Assembly: GCA_045604705.1 (NCBI GenBank)
Contig: JAZUOO010000013.1
Coordinates: forward strand, 13,893-77,892
DNA from: SIG622 sp045604705
GTDB taxonomy: Bacteria; Bacillota; Clostridia; Oscillospirales; CAG-382
Length of the DNA stretch: 64,000 nucleotides
Direction of reading: 5' to 3'
The position numbers and the translations under genes were made by a program. Shown here in pieces: positions 25,885 through 36,700 of this stretch. Positions within the stretch are counted from its first letter, which is position 1; each line of letters begins with the position of its first letter. A model generated the notes under the pieces. The model ran no database searches. It saw only the letters and a list, made by a program, of their open reading frames with translations, and was not told where the DNA came from.

Positions 25885-26106
25885 CACCCACAAATTATTG
25901 TGCGAATTGTAATTGTTGTGGCACCTGCACCCTCTCCGAAGAAATCTAAGAATTCTCTGAATTCTTCAACGTCAGCTTCGCTGACACCTCTCCCATGGGG
26001 AGAGGCAAGGTTTGTGCGCCCACAAATCGTTGTGCGGTATTGTGGTTGTTGCGATGCCTGCCACGGCGTGCCCAAGATGGCACATCTTCGTCGTCACGCC
26101 CTACAT
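25885..26106 (+). repeat. Composite dispersed repeat: module, double hairpin, module
   Basis: Two copies of the GTGC-CCCACAAAT module lie on either side of a unit with hairpins GTCAGC-TTC-GCTGAC and CCTCTCC-CATG-GGGAGAGG. The right module ends with AAGATG-GCA-CATCTT and CACGCCCTAC. A diverged copy of the middle unit and its right junction is found at 41868-41970. Confidence 0.65.
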
Positions 26107-26228
26107 ATATGCACACCCAAAAATTTAATCAATGCGAATTGTGATTATTCCAATTCCCCCGCACCGCAGTGCGATACAATAAAATCAAAAGCGAAGCTTT
26201 TTACCTAAATTATGCATTATGCATTATG

Positions 26229-26316
26229 CATTCTGCATTGCGAAGCGAAGCATTCTGCATTGCGAAGCGAAGCATTCTGCATTGCGAAGCGAAGCATTCT
26301 GCATTGCGAAGCGAAG
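26229..26316 (+). repeat. Tandem repeat, four identical 22-base units
   Basis: Four exact head-to-tail copies of a unit that starts CATTCTGCATTGCG and ends AAGCGAAG. The copies are identical, which implies recent expansion. A single unit-like GCATTGCGAAGCGA is also seen near 10386 and at 41998. Confidence 0.9.
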
Positions 26317-26357
26317 TCCTTCTCTAGTTCCTAGTTCCTAATCCCTAAATCCTAAAC

Positions 26358-28976
26358 TTAAAGATTTTCTATCATTTCCTCAATGTTCTTCAGCTGTGCT
26401 GTGTACTTTTTCAGCTTTTCCTTTTCGCCTGCGATTACCTTTTCCGGCGCTTTTGCCACAAATTCGGGGTTGCCGAGCTTCTTTTCAAGGCGTTCGATTT
26501 CTTTAAGAGCTGTTTCCTTTTCCTTTGTGAGTCTTGCTCTTTCCTTGTCGGTATCTATGATGTCGCTCATGGGAATAAAGAATTTTGCACTGTCTGTACC
26601 TATGCTTACTGCCTTGTCGTCGTCGCAGCCGTTTGCATATACTACCTCTGAGGCACTTGCGAGCTTTTCAAAGAATACTGATGTATTTTCGTTGAATGCA
26701 TCCTTTGCATCGGTTACGATTATGAGCTTTGCTTTCTTTGACGGAGGAACGTTCATCTCGGCTCTGCGGTTTCTGATAGCACGGATAGCGTCGATAATCT
26801 TGTCCATTGCCTTTTCTTCAGCTTCAAAGCTCAGGCTCTCGCAGTACTTGGGCCATTCGGATACGATGATGGGTTCCTCTTCGAGTCCTAGGTTCTGCCA
26901 AATTTCTTCGGAAATGAAGGGCATGAACGGATGGAGAAGCTTGAGGGTGTTTGAAAGTACATATGCAAGAACACTCTGTGCTCTCTTGTTGGAATCAGTT
27001 CCCTTTTCAAAGAGTCTCGGCTTTACAAGCTCGATGTACCAGTCGCAGAAGTAGTCCCAGATAAAGTCGTAGAGCTTCTTTGCCGCAACGCCCAGCTCAA
27101 AGTTGTCAAGATTTTCCGTGATACCTTTAACGGTATCGTTGTAAAGTGAAAGAATCCACTTATCTTCAAGCTCAAGCTTTTCGGGAATCTCTGCCTTTGT
27201 ATCATTATCAAGATTGAGGAGCACGAATCTCGCCGCATTCCAGATCTTATTGGCAAATGCGCGGGAAGCGTCCATCTTCTTATAGGAGAATCTCATGTCA
27301 TTTCCGGGTGAGTTACCGGTAACAAGAGTAAATCTCAGGGCATCCGCACCGTAGTTTTCAATAACTTCAAGGGGATCTATACCGTTACCGAGGGACTTGG
27401 ACATCTTTCTGCCTTGCTCATCACGCACAAGACCGTGAATGAATACATGGCTGAAAGGCTCTTTTCCTGTGTGTTCAAGTGCGGAAAATACCATTCTTGC
27501 AACCCAGAAAAAGATAATGTCATATCCTGTTACAAGTGTACTTGTGGGATAGTAGTACTTAAGATCTTCGGTATTCTTGGGCCACCCGAGAGTCGAGAAA
27601 GGCCAAAGGGCAGAGGAGAACCATGTATCAAGGACGTCCTCTTCCTGACGAAGAGCCGCACCACACTTTTCACACTTTTCAAGGTGAGTCTTTGAAACAT
27701 ACATCTCGCCACACTCATCGCAGTAGTAAGCGGGAATTCTGTGTCCCCACCAGAGCTGACGGGAAATACACCAGTCATGTACGTTTTCCATCCAGTTTGT
27801 ATATGTCTTTGAGAATCTTTCGGGAACAAATTTAACTGTACCGTTGTTAACAACTTCAAGTGCCGGAACAGCAAGAGGCTCCATTTTTACAAACCACTGA
27901 TTTGATGTGGTAGGCTCAACAGTGGTCTTACATCTGTAACAGGTACCTACGTTGTGAGAATATTCCTCGACCTTGATAAGCTGACCGAGTACTTTCAGAT
28001 CCTCGATCATAACCTTGCGGCACTCATATCTGTCCATACCCTCGTACTTGCCGGCATACTTATTCATTGTAGCATCATCGTTCATAACTTTGATCTGTTC
28101 AAGATTGTGTCTCTGACCTACAAGGAAGTCGTTGGGGTCATGGGCGGGAGTAATCTTAACACAACCGGTACCGAAATCCTTTTCAACGTATTCGTCTGCA
28201 ATAACCGGGATCTCTCTGCCGACAAGGGGAAGAATAAGAGTCTTACCGACAAGATGCTTAAATCTTTCATCCTCGGGATTTACTGCAACTGCAGTATCAC
28301 CAAAGAGAGTTTCGGGTCTTGTTGTGGCAACTGTCAGATATTCGTCGGAATCCTTAACCGGGTACTTGATATACCAGAAAGCACCTGCCTGCTCGGAATA
28401 TTCAACCTCTGCATCTGAAAGGGCCGTCGCACAATGAGGACACCAGTTGATGATCCTGTTTCCTCTGTAGATAAGTCCCTTATTGTAGAGATTTACAAAT
28501 ACTTCCTTAACAGCATCGCTACATCCCTCGTCCATGGTGAAACGTTCACGTGTCCAGTCGCAGGAGCATCCGAGCTTTTTTAGCTGACTTATAATTCTGT
28601 TACCGTACTTGTTCTTCCAATCCCATACTCTTTCAAGGAATTTTTCACGTCCGAGGTCGTATCTTGTGAGATTTTCTTCCTTGCGAAGATTTTCTTCAAC
28701 CTTAATCTGAGTAGCAATACCCGCATGATCTGTTCCGGGAACCCAGAGAGCGTCAAAACCGTTCATTCTCTTGAAACGGATGAGAATATCCTGAAGCGTA
28801 TCGTCAAGGGCGTGACCCATGTGAAGCTGTCCCGTTACATTTGGCGGAGGAATAACGATAGAATAGGGCTTGCCTTTCTTGCCGGTGGGAGTAAAATATC
28901 CTCCGTCCGACCACATTTTGTAGATTCTGTCCTCAGCCCCATGAGGATTGTATTGTTTTTCGAGTTCCTTTGGCAT
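26358..28976 (-). CDS. valS: Valyl-tRNA synthetase
   Basis: Class I aminoacyl-tRNA synthetase that charges tRNA-Val and edits misactivated threonine. At 872 residues it is full length. The HIGH-type motif is HMGH in NVTGQLHMGHAL, and KMSKS occurs in GRKMSKSLGNG; the editing domain includes VATTRPETLFGDTAVAVNP, and the C-terminal coiled coil is rich in Glu and Lys. No T-box leader is visible in the 130 bases upstream, which instead contain heptamer repeats. Confidence 0.96.
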   Translation of the reverse strand: MPKELEKQYNPHGAEDRIYKMWSDGGYFTPTGKKGKPYSIVIPPPNVTGQLHMGHALDDTLQDILIRFKRMNGFDALWVPGTDHAGIATQIKVEENLRKEENLTRYDLGREKFLERVWDWKNKYGNRIISQLKKLGCSCDWTRERFTMDEGCSDAVKEVFVNLYNKGLIYRGNRIINWCPHCATALSDAEVEYSEQAGAFWYIKYPVKDSDEYLTVATTRPETLFGDTAVAVNPEDERFKHLVGKTLILPLVGREIPVIADEYVEKDFGTGCVKITPAHDPNDFLVGQRHNLEQIKVMNDDATMNKYAGKYEGMDRYECRKVMIEDLKVLGQLIKVEEYSHNVGTCYRCKTTVEPTTSNQWFVKMEPLAVPALEVVNNGTVKFVPERFSKTYTNWMENVHDWCISRQLWWGHRIPAYYCDECGEMYVSKTHLEKCEKCGAALRQEEDVLDTWFSSALWPFSTLGWPKNTEDLKYYYPTSTLVTGYDIIFFWVARMVFSALEHTGKEPFSHVFIHGLVRDEQGRKMSKSLGNGIDPLEVIENYGADALRFTLVTGNSPGNDMRFSYKKMDASRAFANKIWNAARFVLLNLDNDTKAEIPEKLELEDKWILSLYNDTVKGITENLDNFELGVAAKKLYDFIWDYFCDWYIELVKPRLFEKGTDSNKRAQSVLAYVLSNTLKLLHPFMPFISEEIWQNLGLEEEPIIVSEWPKYCESLSFEAEEKAMDKIIDAIRAIRNRRAEMNVPPSKKAKLIIVTDAKDAFNENTSVFFEKLASASEVVYANGCDDDKAVSIGTDSAKFFIPMSDIIDTDKERARLTKEKETALKEIERLEKKLGNPEFVAKAPEKVIAGEKEKLKKYTAQLKNIEEMIENL

Positions 28977-29029
28977 TTTGAATTCTCCTTAATATTGTTA
29001 CATTGATTACAGGACAATATGAGTGCGAA

Positions 29030-29062
29030 AACGAGAATGCGTAATGCATAATGCGTAATCAA
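29030..29062 (+). repeat. Short heptamer repeat run upstream of valS
   Basis: GAATGCG, TAATGCA, TAATGCG, TAATCAA: four 7-base units of the type seen at 15.06 and 26.2 kb, placed between valS and the DUF1015 gene. Confidence 0.5.
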
Positions 29063-29106
29063 TGTTAATTTACTTTGTAAATTTTCGATTTCTTAATTTA
29101 TGAACT

Positions 29107-30399
29107 TCAGATTATCGGCTTGATTTCGTTCATAACAAGACCTGTAATAAGCTTGGGATAAAAGTATGTAGATTTCTGCGGCATCTTTTCGCCTGCCGTT
29201 GCTACATCTTTGATTTGACGTACTTTTGTGGAGTTGAGAAGGAATGAACAGTTGTATGCTCCGCTCTTTACCTTTTCGATGGCTTCATCGTAGCTTCTTG
29301 TGTAGTTGAGATTAATCTGATTTGCCATGTTTTCTTTGTCGATGCCGAAAATCTTTTCGAGGATAAGATTGTGAAGTACGGAAACGTCAAGGCTCTTGTA
29401 CGCATCGGACTTGCTGTCGAGCATTTCATCAAGTGCCGCCTTTGCTTCTTCCGTGTCTTTCATGACAAGCAGATAGGAATCGTTCCCGTCAAAATATCCG
29501 AAAGCATTTTTATCCGCATTTTTAAGAAGTGCTTTTTCAAGACATTTCGGACAGTTCATCTTTTCAATACTGAAGTACTTTGCAATACCATCAAGTGCCT
29601 TTGCGCTGTTGAAATCCGTAAGATCTTTTACCATTCTGTGAGTGGGGAATACAACAAGACCTTCATGGTCGATGTCTGCAAGGAACATCATACAGTAGTT
29701 ACCTGCATGAGTATCATCCCCCATAACACCGTCCGAGATAAGCTTCTTCTTGAAGTTGAGTGCCGTTTCGTATCTGTGATGTCCGTCGGCTATGTACAGT
29801 TTCTTGTCTGCGAATGCTTTTTCAATGAACGCAATCTCTGCTTGGTCGTAAATACACCAGAGTCTCTGAACGATTCCCTCGTAGTCGGTGAATTCAACAT
29901 CGGGAGCTCGCTCCGAAAGAGCGTCTATTTTTGTTCTTATGATTCTTTCTTCGTCGGTGTACATAGAGTAGATAGCCGAGAAGTTGCAGAATGTGGCGCT
30001 CATAAGATTGAATCTGTCAGCTTTTGCCTTAGAAAGAGTTTCTTCGTGGGGAAGCACTACACCCTCAGAGAATTCGTGAAGCTTTACACGTGTATATATG
30101 CCCTTGATTTTCCTGCGTTCTCCGTAAGCCGTAAATTCTTCCTCATATATGTAGATGCCCGGCTTTTCGTCCTTTGCGAGAATACCTGCCTTTTCCATTG
30201 CCGAAAGTTCTTCGGCTGCTGCCTTGTAGGGCTCATCGCCCTTGGGAAGCTCAAGCTTTACAATATTATTATCGCTTTTTTCAAGAAAGCCGAGACGCTC
30301 ATCTTCGCTGATGATGTCATAGGGGGGACAAATGTTTTTTGATATGTCGCCTGCCTTTTCGGTGTATCGCAGTGCGCAAAATGCTTTGATCTGTGCCAT
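29107..30399 (-). CDS. DUF1015 family protein
   Basis: Conserved protein of 430 residues with no membrane segments. The N-terminus AFCALRYTEKAGDISKNICP leading into PPYDIISEDE, and the middle YIADGHHRYETALNFKK, are the family hallmarks. The biochemical role is not established to my knowledge, although some related proteins are linked to serine metabolism. In many Clostridia it stands alone, as here. A possible promoter (TTGCAT, 17 bases, TAGAAT) lies on the minus strand about 50 bases upstream. Confidence 0.85.
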   Translation of the reverse strand: MAQIKAFCALRYTEKAGDISKNICPPYDIISEDERLGFLEKSDNNIVKLELPKGDEPYKAAAEELSAMEKAGILAKDEKPGIYIYEEEFTAYGERRKIKGIYTRVKLHEFSEGVVLPHEETLSKAKADRFNLMSATFCNFSAIYSMYTDEERIIRTKIDALSERAPDVEFTDYEGIVQRLWCIYDQAEIAFIEKAFADKKLYIADGHHRYETALNFKKKLISDGVMGDDTHAGNYCMMFLADIDHEGLVVFPTHRMVKDLTDFNSAKALDGIAKYFSIEKMNCPKCLEKALLKNADKNAFGYFDGNDSYLLVMKDTEEAKAALDEMLDSKSDAYKSLDVSVLHNLILEKIFGIDKENMANQINLNYTRSYDEAIEKVKSGAYNCSFLLNSTKVRQIKDVATAGEKMPQKSTYFYPKLITGLVMNEIKPII

Positions 30400-30645
30400 G
30401 AATTTCTCTCCTAATATATTTAATATAATAGTATACCACTAAATTCTATCACAAATTTACGTATAATGCAAGTGTTTTTTGAGTATTTTTAAAATTCGTC
30501 AATAAAAAACGGTAAAAATACCATTTTTTTAAAATACACCGTGGTAGTTAATGAGGCAATGTATCAAAATCGACAAAAAACACAGGTGGTTTTAGTCTGA
30601 AATTACCAAAATCTGAAAATAGGGGATAAATATTTAAAAAAAATA
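30400..30645. other. Divergent intergenic region before the giant secreted protein
   Basis: AT-rich spacer carrying the outward promoter of the DUF1015 gene at its left edge. No repeats or genes seen. Confidence 0.5.
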
Positions 30646-30674
30646 TTGATTTTTAAAAGATTTCATGTTATAAT
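30646..30674 (+). promoter_or_regulatory. Promoter of the giant secreted protein gene
   Basis: TTGATT and TATAAT are 17 bases apart, about 40 bases before the ATG; AAGGAGTG serves as ribosome binding site. Confidence 0.65.
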
Positions 30675-30713
30675 CTATCCGTGTATTAATATTTCTATAA
30701 GGAGTGTAGAAAA

Positions 30714-33700
30714 ATGAAGAAAATTCTATCGGCAGTTTTTGTTATGGCAATGCTCATAATTACTGCTACAATCACAGGCTCCGTTTTGGCGGCTGAACCC
30801 TATGTGTTCGATCCAAAAGCGGAAGATCTGGCGGATTATCCGGTTATTTACCTTGATGAAGCGAATGGAACCCTCAAGGGAACGGATGACATAGCCAAAT
30901 CCACAGACTCGACAAATGCATACAGGAGTATGTCGGATGCTGTGGGTGCTCTTGTGACAGCTAAAACCGAAGGTTATATTATCCTCGTTTCGGATTATAC
31001 ACTTAATACATCCGTTGCGGCTAATAACGTTTTTGGTATTGCTTCAACCGGTCATTTCCCGAAACATGAAAAGATGGTTATACTCAGGGGTATGACCCGC
31101 GAAAACGGTACAAAGTCTAAAATGTACCTTGGTGGTATGCCATATGCTCAGGGACCGCTTTGGCTCCAGAATCTTGATTTTGTTTGCATTTCAAAGAATG
31201 ATACATGTATCGCTATGCATGGTTATGACTTCGGTTGGGGTACTCCCGGCGGTGACGCAAGCGATATTTCTTTCTCCAGAGCAGCTGCTGCAAACGGAGT
31301 CACACCTACTACTCCTTCTATATTAGTCGGTGGTGACGGCGGTGGGCCTTATGACAGAAGCCCCGTTTTGAATTTCTATTCCGGTGTTTTCAAATTGGAA
31401 CTTAAGCTTTCAGGTGCATACGGCAAGACAACGCTCAACGGTGATGTTACCATTAACAACTATGGTTGTGAGATGAGTGGTTCCATAACAAACGGTCACG
31501 GTCTTCCTGATCAGAATAATGGTAATATCAATATTAATATTTACGGCGGTAAATGGTCAGGCAGCCCTAAGCTTGTTACAAATGGTGAGTATTATAGCGG
31601 TTCTCTCATCAGTACATCTTACGTAACGGGAAATGTCAACGTTACAATTTCCGGTTCGCCCGATCTTACAGGTCTCCAGAAGGTTAATATTTCAAGATAT
31701 GCAAAAGTGCCGACTACAGAGAATGATTATTCAAGTGCGTTGGTGGATTCCGGCCTGGTGGGTACAGCAGTTCTTGATATGACCGGTTATACGGGTGCAG
31801 ATAAAGCTACTGTTATCTCCAGAATCGGCGGCTCTTTCGATGCAGCTCTTTGTAATTCTGTATTTGTTTCCGCATCCGGTAACGATGACAACGCAGGTAC
31901 TGCCGATGCTCCCGTTGCAACATATGCAAAGGCAGTGGAGCTTCTCGGCGCCGAGGGCGGTGTTATGACAGTCCAAGGTGCATTTACGCTTGATTCCTAT
32001 GCAGAATCTGAACGTACAGCTCTTGTCGTTATCACAGGTGATACACTTGTAGTAAACGGTGATTTTGAACTTGGCGGTACGACAATGTTCATGGACGTTG
32101 ATATTAAAAACGGTACAAACGGTGCAATTGTTGCAGGCGGTAATGCTCTTTCCGTTATGGCTGATGTTAAGACATCCACAGGTGCAGGTGGCAAGTACAT
32201 CGACCTTATTGCAGGTAAGAGAGGAGAACTTGTTCCCGTTGATATCACAGTCAAGGCGGGTACATATAATATGATTGATCCCGCAGGTCTCGCAGACGGT
32301 TCCAACATTGAAATTGCTTCGGGTGTCAGAACTATCGTAAGCGGTGTTCGTGCGGATAATGAGATTAGTGCTCTTGTTCTTGCCAATGGAACTATCACAA
32401 ACGCAAGTATCGAAGACGAAGAACCTATCGACTTTGTAGATGATCAGCAGGCTATCAAAATCTGTCCCGAGTCCGATGGTATAGCTTCCATCGTGTATAC
32501 CGGCGAATTCGATGGCACGGTATATAATTTTGGTTCTTTTGAATATTATCTCAACCTTAAGGATACAGATACAGTAACCGTAACACCTCAGCTCGTTATC
32601 AACGGTGTAACTTACACTGCTGAACAGACAGCGACAAATGGTTGGAATGTAGCGTCCTTTGATCTCTCCGACGTTGATGCAGTTTTCAATGAATTTACAT
32701 TCTATCCTTACGGTCAGAACGTTGTTGCTGAATACAACAAGATGTATGTATTTTCTTTCAGGTTCTCACAGCTCAAGAGTAATGTAGCTCACGATTACGG
32801 TGAAATCGAAATTACCGAAAACGGTGATTACATTCCTGTTCTTGAAGACTTCATTCTTACATCAACAGAGCTTGTAAATACTAAAGCTATTACAGGTCTT
32901 AAAGTAGAAGATGTTATTTTCGTTGCAGGTTCTGCTACAAAGTATACTCCTGTTGATACAACAGGTCTTAAGGCTGATTACAATGTGCTTGAGGATGGAA
33001 ATGTAATATCTCTCAAAGGTGAGTTCTATCCTTATGTGAGAATTGAATACTACGTATACGGCAAAGACGAAGATGATTTCGGCACTGTATATCCCACACT
33101 ACTGATTGGCGATAACACTTACAAGGCTAATGAAAAGCTCGAGTTCAACAAGTGGTGCGTAGCTACATTCAATGTTGTTGATGCGGGTAAATATAATCAA
33201 TTCTCGTTCGTGCCTTACGGTGAAGCAGAAGGTGTTAATGAATGGAACAAGATGTATGTTCAGAAGATGTCCTTCTCGCAGGCAGAAAACAAAGCATTAC
33301 CGGAGTATTCCAAGCCCGATATGACAGACGATGGTGAGCTTACACCTTACGTATACGAGAATACTGACGGACTTCCTGTTGTTTACTACGCTAAGGGTGG
33401 TATATACACAGGTGATTACACAGGCTCCACAGACTCCACACAGGCTTATGGTTCGGTTGATGCGGCTGTAAGTGCTATTGATGCAGCAGGCGGTGGCTAT
33501 GTAATTCTTTGTGATGACTGGCGTGTTGCCGACAACAGATACCTTCCCAAACATACCAATATGGTAATCTTCAGAGGTAAGGAAAAGGAATCCAATGAAG
33601 GTAAGATCAAGTTTGAAGCATTCTACCAGACATACGCAAACGGTCCTACCACTTTTGAAAACCTTATCATTAGTTGGATTCGAAACCCGGTAGCGGGTGG

Positions 33701-36700
33701 TAGCAACGCAGACCTTGCTCTTATATGCTATGACTCCACAAAGAATCATAAGCTTGTTATGGGTAAATATGGTGTTGAAAATGACGTTGAAATCGTGAAA
33801 TATACCGGACAATTCCTTGATCTTATCGGTGCGGATATTACCATCAACAGCGGTAAATTTGGTATCCGTTTGGGAACATACGGTTCTAATAAAACTTTTG
33901 ATGCTGTTAACATCACTCTTAACGGCGGTACATTGAACCATATTATTGCAACGTTTAACCATAATGGTACCAATGTCTCTCAAACCACAGTTAACGGAGA
34001 TATTAATATCAATATCAACGGTGGCAACTTCTCAAATTATGAAATTTCATTGGTCAATGGAATAAGAGGATTCAGAGGTCTGGAAACCCCCGGAAAATTA
34101 ATTTGTAAAGGAAAAATCAATTACAACATCAGCGGAGGTGATTTCTCTGCTGTTGGAAGCAAAATTGTTCCCTATGTAATCGTCCCTGAGTATCCTTCAG
34201 AATGTGCCGGACCGATAACACTTAATCTCCTTGATTATACCGGTAACATTAAGGAATTGAGAGCAAAATTTGATGAGTCCCGTTTTGATGTGCTTAATGT
34301 TAATGCTATATATCTTGATGACAACGGCGATGACAGCAATGATGGTCTTTCTGCAGATTCTGCAGTTGCAACTTTTGAAAAGGCATATGAACTTTTGACG
34401 ACGGGTGATGATCCGACAAAGACTTACAGCGGTAAGATTGTAGTTTCAGGCTCAGGTTACACTGTAAGAGGCGAAGTGGTTGAACCCGAACACGCTTCAG
34501 TTATCACATACAACTGTGAGGGCGATGCAGCTATCAAGTTCGAAAGCGGCAAACTCATTCTCAGTGGCGATGCTGACTTCAAAAATGTTAAGTTCAGTGT
34601 AACAAATGCAGATTCCGCTGCAATAGTAGCAAACGGTCATAAACTCAATATTGCAGATACAGTTACTTGCTCCAATGAGTCAGGAGCTCCTTACCTTGAT
34701 ATTGTCGGCGGTAAAGAATCCGGAACTGTTGACTCTGTTGACGTTACAATCAACGGTGGTGATTTCGGTAATGTTATTGCCGGTGATTCCGTAACAGGTG
34801 ATGTAAATATCACAGTTAACGGCGGAACAATCCACGGCAAGCTCGTTGGTGGTACATCCGCGGATAACGGTGTGATTGGCGGCAACTCTGTAATCACAAT
34901 TAATGGCGGTACAATTGACGGTGAAGTAATTGGTGGTAACGAAGCTGCAGGTACTATTGAAGGAATGGTATCCATCAGCCTCAACGGCGGTACTTTCACA
35001 TCAGGAGCATCTATTATAGCTTCCAATACAGATGCCGGTGCAACAGTAGACGGCAACGCCGAGATTACGGTTAACGGCGGTGATTTCTCCGCAATGGAGG
35101 CTGATTCTATCCAGCCCGGTATAGGTAGCTGCAATGACAAGATTTGTATCGACTATAGGAACTACAACGGCAATATATCCAATATTTCAAGCAAAATTGA
35201 AGATAAATTTGATGTAACAATTGCACCTCCTGAACCCAAGCCTACATTCTCATCTAAGGATAAGGTTGTTCACATTATTGCAAATTACGGCGATCCCACA
35301 AAGGCACTCAAAGTAAACGTTCCTTTCAAGATTACGCAGACAGCGACCCAAATAGGCGATCCGATTGTAGTATCTCCCAAGCAGCTCAACCTTAAGGTTG
35401 ACAGAGCGGATCATATTAATATGACACTTCAGACTGTTAAGGATACGGTTGATACAATCAGACTTGTTCCTAACCATAATCCTACAAGGGGCTCAGGAAT
35501 CGTAATTGACGGTTACAACATTAACGGCAGAGGCGTGGATGTTTCCACACATAAGTATATCGAAATTGTATACTACTATACTGTGCCCCAGGGCGAATCA
35601 CCTGCGGTTCAGAACATGGCTATCCAGTATCTTGGTAACTTTGCAGGTAAGATCAGCGGCACATCCGCAGATCTCGTTCCTAACAAATGGACAACAGCTC
35701 TCATCGACCTGTCTTCCGTATCTGAAGGCTTATCCGGTGCACTTCAGCAGTACCACTTCTATCCCATGGGTATGGATAAGAAGGGTACAGACGTTCCCGT
35801 AACACAGTACATTGATATTGCAAGCATGACCTTCTATACAAATATGCCTAAGACTACAGTCCAGGGTGGCAACGCTCCCGATCCTAAGCTTGAGGCTGAG
35901 GAAGAAAAGGAAACACAGGCTAATAATAATCCCGCTAAGGCTGAAAATATTGTTGTTGATGTAGTTGATCTTACGTCTGTAGTTGGTAACTCTGGTGCGT
36001 TCACGGCAGCTCAAGTTACCAAGGATGGTATGACTGTTATGGAATATACTCCTAACACTGAGTCCAATAAGGAACTCAGAATCGAGGGTTACAACTGTAT
36101 GGGTAGAGAAATTTCTCTTAACGAATATCAGTATCTTACATTGAAGATATTCGTTGAAACAGAAAGAACAGATGTAACATTCATTCCTGCAATCGGTGTT
36201 CAGCGTGGTGGTGTTGCAGATAATCCCGAAGCGGTAAAGGCTAGTACAATTACAGCCGGAACTGCCCTCACTCCCAACAAATGGACAACAGTTACATTTA
36301 AGCTTACCCCCGCAGATCCAGCATTCCACATTACCCGTCAGTTCCATATTGCTCCTGTCGGTATTATCAAGGGTAACGCAATGAAGGCAGGCGAAAAATT
36401 CTACCTCGCTGAATTTGTACTCTCCGCAAAGCCTCCAAGAACAGCAGCTTCAGAAGATGATGAAGTGTATGTAGAAGCTGAAGTAATCGAAGAAGCTCCC
36501 GCGGTTGTGGTTGGAGCTGCAAAGCTTATCAACTCTGCAGGAAGTTCTGCAACATTCAAGTCTTCCGTTGAAGTATTTGACGGCAAGCAGGTTGTAAAGA
36601 TTGCTCCCTCAAATGTTTCTGCTCCCGTTTCTGTTGACGGTACAGCTATCTTTGGTGACACGGAACAGACTCCCGACGGTGCTCTCAGTCTCAGAAATCA

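Larger units (their letters stand above)
25735..26357. repeat. Large repeat block between valS and the MBL operon
   Basis: About 620 bases without a gene. It holds a short inverted repeat (GACCGAAGGTC, about 25751), a composite of two dispersed modules flanking a double hairpin (25885-26106), a heptamer run of TGCATTA type (about 26210-26232), a 22-base tandem repeat, and a tail of short TCCTAGT/CCTAAAT repeats. Related pieces occur at 10.1-10.5, 15.0-15.4 and 41.6-42.0 kb. Confidence 0.75.

Noticed and set aside
26229..26316. Regular repeats resembling a CRISPR array
   Set aside because: The 22-base units are directly adjacent without spacers and no cas gene is near; it is a plain tandem repeat.
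28977..29106. T-box riboswitch upstream of valS
   Set aside because: The 130-base region has no T-box AGGGTGG-type sequence, specifier hairpin or terminator; it holds heptamer repeats.
29371..30342. 323-codon plus-strand open frame opposite the DUF1015 gene
   Set aside because: Antisense shadow of a conserved gene; Cys- and Phe-rich composition unlike a real protein.
33297..33983. Minus-strand frame inside the giant secreted protein gene
   Set aside because: Shadow frame caused by the repeated Asn/Gly/Thr codons; no ribosome binding site and no homology.
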